Positions 6,555 through 7,502 of a DNA stretch of 7,502 bases are shown here, one piece after another. Both the position numbers and the translations under genes were made by a program. Each line of letters begins with the position of its first letter. Positions within the stretch are counted from its first letter, which is position 1. The DNA comes from a bacterium. GTDB taxonomy: Bacteria; Bacillota_A; Clostridia; Lachnospirales; Lachnospiraceae. Location: the NCBI GenBank assembly GCA_004562915.1, contig SFQZ01000108.1, forward strand, positions 1 to 7,502. The letters run 5' to 3'. The notes beneath the pieces were generated by a model, which made no database searches, had not been told where the DNA came from, and saw nothing but the letters and a program-made list of their open reading frames with translations.

Positions 6555-6945
6555 TAATTTTATTTCCAACCTTAATATTCTTTCCAAAGCTCAGAATGAA
6601 GACCTGACAAATGAATTTATCATCAGTGGTATCATTGATAAATTCTTTATTCAATTTGAACTGGGTTGGAAAGTTCTGAAAGAACTGTTGAGATATGAAG
6701 GGAAAAGCATTGCACTCACTGGTTCACCCAGGGAAATTATCAAGGCGGCTTATTCCATATATGATTTTCTTGATGAAGACATATGGCTTTCTATGCTGAA
6801 GTCACGTAACGATATGACACATATTTATAATGGCGAAGCCGCCAGAAACCTGGTCCAGATTATTATAGAAAGTTATATACCTGCATTTATATCCTTGAAA
6901 GAACATATTATGGAAAAATATGAGAATGTTTTAGAAGCGATTTAG
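6541..6945 (+). CDS. hepT: HEPN-domain toxin, HI0074/HepT-like (nucleotidyltransferase substrate-binding family)
   Basis: A 134-residue, mainly alpha-helical HEPN protein, partner of the preceding nucleotidyltransferase. The signature is SRNDMTHIYN: Arg89-x4-His94-x-Tyr96. In HEPN RNases the Arg and His form the catalytic site at a dimer interface, and in characterised HepT proteins the Tyr of R-x4-H-x-Y is the residue AMPylated by MntA. Sequence features such as FELGWKVLKELLRYEG (39-54) and SPREIIKAAY (62-71) fit the HI0074 'NTase substrate-binding' subfamily (PF08780 from memory) better than the DUF86 branch. The start at 6541 gives a 14-nt overlap with mntA. The stop is followed 5 nt later by repeat copy 2, whose hairpin probably terminates the transcript. 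RNase or toxin activity is inferred from the family and intact motif. Confidence 0.92.
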   Translation: MKKFDNFISNLNILSKAQNEDLTNEFIISGIIDKFFIQFELGWKVLKELLRYEGKSIALTGSPREIIKAAYSIYDFLDEDIWLSMLKSRNDMTHIYNGEAARNLVQIIIESYIPAFISLKEHIMEKYENVLEAI

Positions 6946-6949
6946 ACAG

Positions 6950-7100
6950 ATGGGGAAGGGACGCCCAAGATTCCACTTGTCCCATGCAGGACCGTGGAAG
7001 TTTTGGCTGATACTTTCTTCATTTTTACTTTATGGAATTTCTTTGGTTAGTGAGGTTCAGACAGCAAAACAGAGAGCTTACGCTCTCTGTTTTGGCTGCC
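6950..7100 (+). repeat. Structured repeat element, copy 2 (short-hairpin form)
   Basis: A direct-orientation relative of the element at 5842-6099. The first 43 nt match copy 1 at 40 positions, but the long palindrome is absent: GCAGGACC is followed at once by GTGGAA. What remains still folds: CCAAGATTCCAC (6964-6975 region) pairs with GTGGAA and TTTTGG beyond it with one bulged G, around an inner GTCC/GGAC stem. A spacer of about 53 nt, including the block 7015-7028 shared with copy 1, leads to the terminal hairpin. It begins 5 nt after the HEPN stop codon, so the two copies tightly bracket the toxin-antitoxin pair. Confidence 0.8.
7062..7098 (+). terminator. Hairpin terminator downstream of the MNT/HEPN pair (part of repeat copy 2)
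   Basis: A 13-bp stem with 4-nt loop TTAC: CAAAACAGAGAGC (7065-7077) with GCTCTCTGTTTTG (7082-7094), extended past a bulged G7095 by CAG/CTG. The T-tract follows within the stem, as in many A/T-flanked bidirectional terminators. It is the first terminator-like structure after the HEPN stop and also faces the convergent fragment on the other strand. Confidence 0.72.
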
Positions 7101-7119
7101 TCAAAAGATGTTTTGGCTG
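7088..7119. repeat. 11-bp direct repeat at the right boundary of repeat copy 2
   Basis: TGTTTTGGCTG occurs at 7088-7098 and again at 7109-7119, 10 bp apart. The first lies inside the terminal hairpin, the second just outside the element. It could be a junction duplication left by insertion or a slippage product; no matching duplication is visible at the element's left end. Confidence 0.5.
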
Positions 7120-7391
7120 TTCGGACTATGGTTGTTGTTGCCCCTCCAAATCCACCTTCTGACATTTCTTCCACTTCCTCAATATCAGCGCTTCCAAGTT
7201 CTGCTGTTGACACTTCTGTTCCATTTTCAAAGAAACGGATCAGATAAGTCGGTTCCTTGTCCAGATACTGATCTGTGAAAAACTTATCTTCTAAAGTTAC
7301 TTGTACGGTTCCGCCTTCGATGGTACAACTGATATTTTTTTCAGATGTTTTATAGCTGGTGCGATAGACACCACTGATACTATCGCAAGTA

Positions 7392-7502
7392 TTATAGATT
7401 AAATAGATATTTCTCGATTCCCATCGTTTCAATATCCTCGATTTCGATACCATCCACACCACTGGAACCTTTGTTAGCTTTTACTCGTTTCCATGCCTCA
7501 GA
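7392..7502 (-). pseudogene. Group II intron reverse transcriptase/maturase remnant (N-terminal piece)
   Basis: Read from the window edge, 36 codons begin SEAWKRVKANKGSSGVDG, the conserved segment near the N-terminus of LtrA-type group II intron reverse transcriptases (typically AYKRVKANKG..GVDG). Similarity fades after about GIEKYL and a TAA follows at 7392-7394. A full protein is about 400-600 residues and its catalytic YADD lies far downstream, so everything after this point, including the maturase domain and the 3' intron RNA, is missing on this side. The upstream part of the intron would lie beyond position 7502. The family call rests on a short but distinctive motif. Confidence 0.72.

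Larger units (their letters stand above)
7025..7396 (-). pseudogene. Unrecognised beta-rich protein fragment running into repeat copy 2
   Basis: An open frame of about 120 codons from near 7396 to a stop at 7025-7027. From about 7380 to 7170 it looks coding, with alternating hydrophobic and polar strands (for example CTIEGGTVQVTLEDKF, YLIRFFENGTEV) and then an acidic stretch (SADIEEVEEM). No family is recognised; the pattern suggests an exported or surface beta domain, which is only an impression. No convincing start exists: the first ATG in frame (7462) lies inside the reverse transcriptase remnant read in the wrong frame. The last 25 or so codons are derived from repeat copy 2. It is therefore most simply a truncated gene piece trapped between two elements. 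Convergent with the HEPN gene. Confidence 0.5.

Noticed and set aside
5842..7100. CRISPR array or insertion sequence
   Set aside because: There are only two diverged copies 1.1 kb apart with genes between them, no regular spacers, and no transposase reading frame in or between the copies other than the toxin-antitoxin pair.

Overview
The window looks like a chromosomal accessory stretch from a low-to-moderate GC Gram-positive anaerobe, most likely a gut Clostridia member of the Lachnospiraceae type. This is inferred from strong GGAGG-type ribosome binding sites, tight operon packing, a permease/binding-protein fusion of the polyamine transporter, an AAA-ATPase-like family protein and a group II intron reverse transcriptase remnant. 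No 16S or other species marker is present, so the genus is not claimed.

Layout. Positions 2-700 (minus) hold the N-terminal 233 codons of an AAA-ATPase-like protein, cut by the window edge, with its own promoter at 737-765. Positions 793-5803 (minus) form one transcription unit: a promoter at 5776-5803, an XRE-cupin regulator with a TTG start, potA, potB, a fused potC-potD gene, and a rho-independent terminator at 793-831. Together these encode a complete spermidine/putrescine-type ABC importer with a local regulator: PotA powers transport, PotB and the PotC half form the channel, and the PotD half is anchored outside the membrane by a seventh transmembrane helix. PotA is 525 residues, much longer than usual, because about 175 residues made of two related units of roughly 88 residues interrupt its C-terminal TOBE domain.

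Positions 6243-6945 (plus) encode a two-gene MNT/HEPN toxin-antitoxin pair (minimal nucleotidyltransferase plus HI0074/HepT-like HEPN protein) carrying the diagnostic GS-x10-DxD and R-x4-H-x-Y motifs. The pair is bracketed by two direct copies of a structured repeat (5842-6099 and 6950-7100). Each copy has a palindromic hairpin, an AT-rich spacer of about 54 nt and a second, terminator-like hairpin. Both hairpins show paired base changes between copies, so the fold appears to be conserved. Copy 1 contains a 30-bp perfect inverted repeat inside a 151-nt palindrome; copy 2 has a short form of it.

The right end (7025-7502, minus) is debris: a 36-codon piece of a group II intron reverse transcriptase joined to a beta-rich reading-frame fragment whose 3' end runs into repeat copy 2. 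The right third of the window is therefore a rearranged islet of repeats, a toxin-antitoxin module and gene remnants next to a housekeeping-like transport operon.
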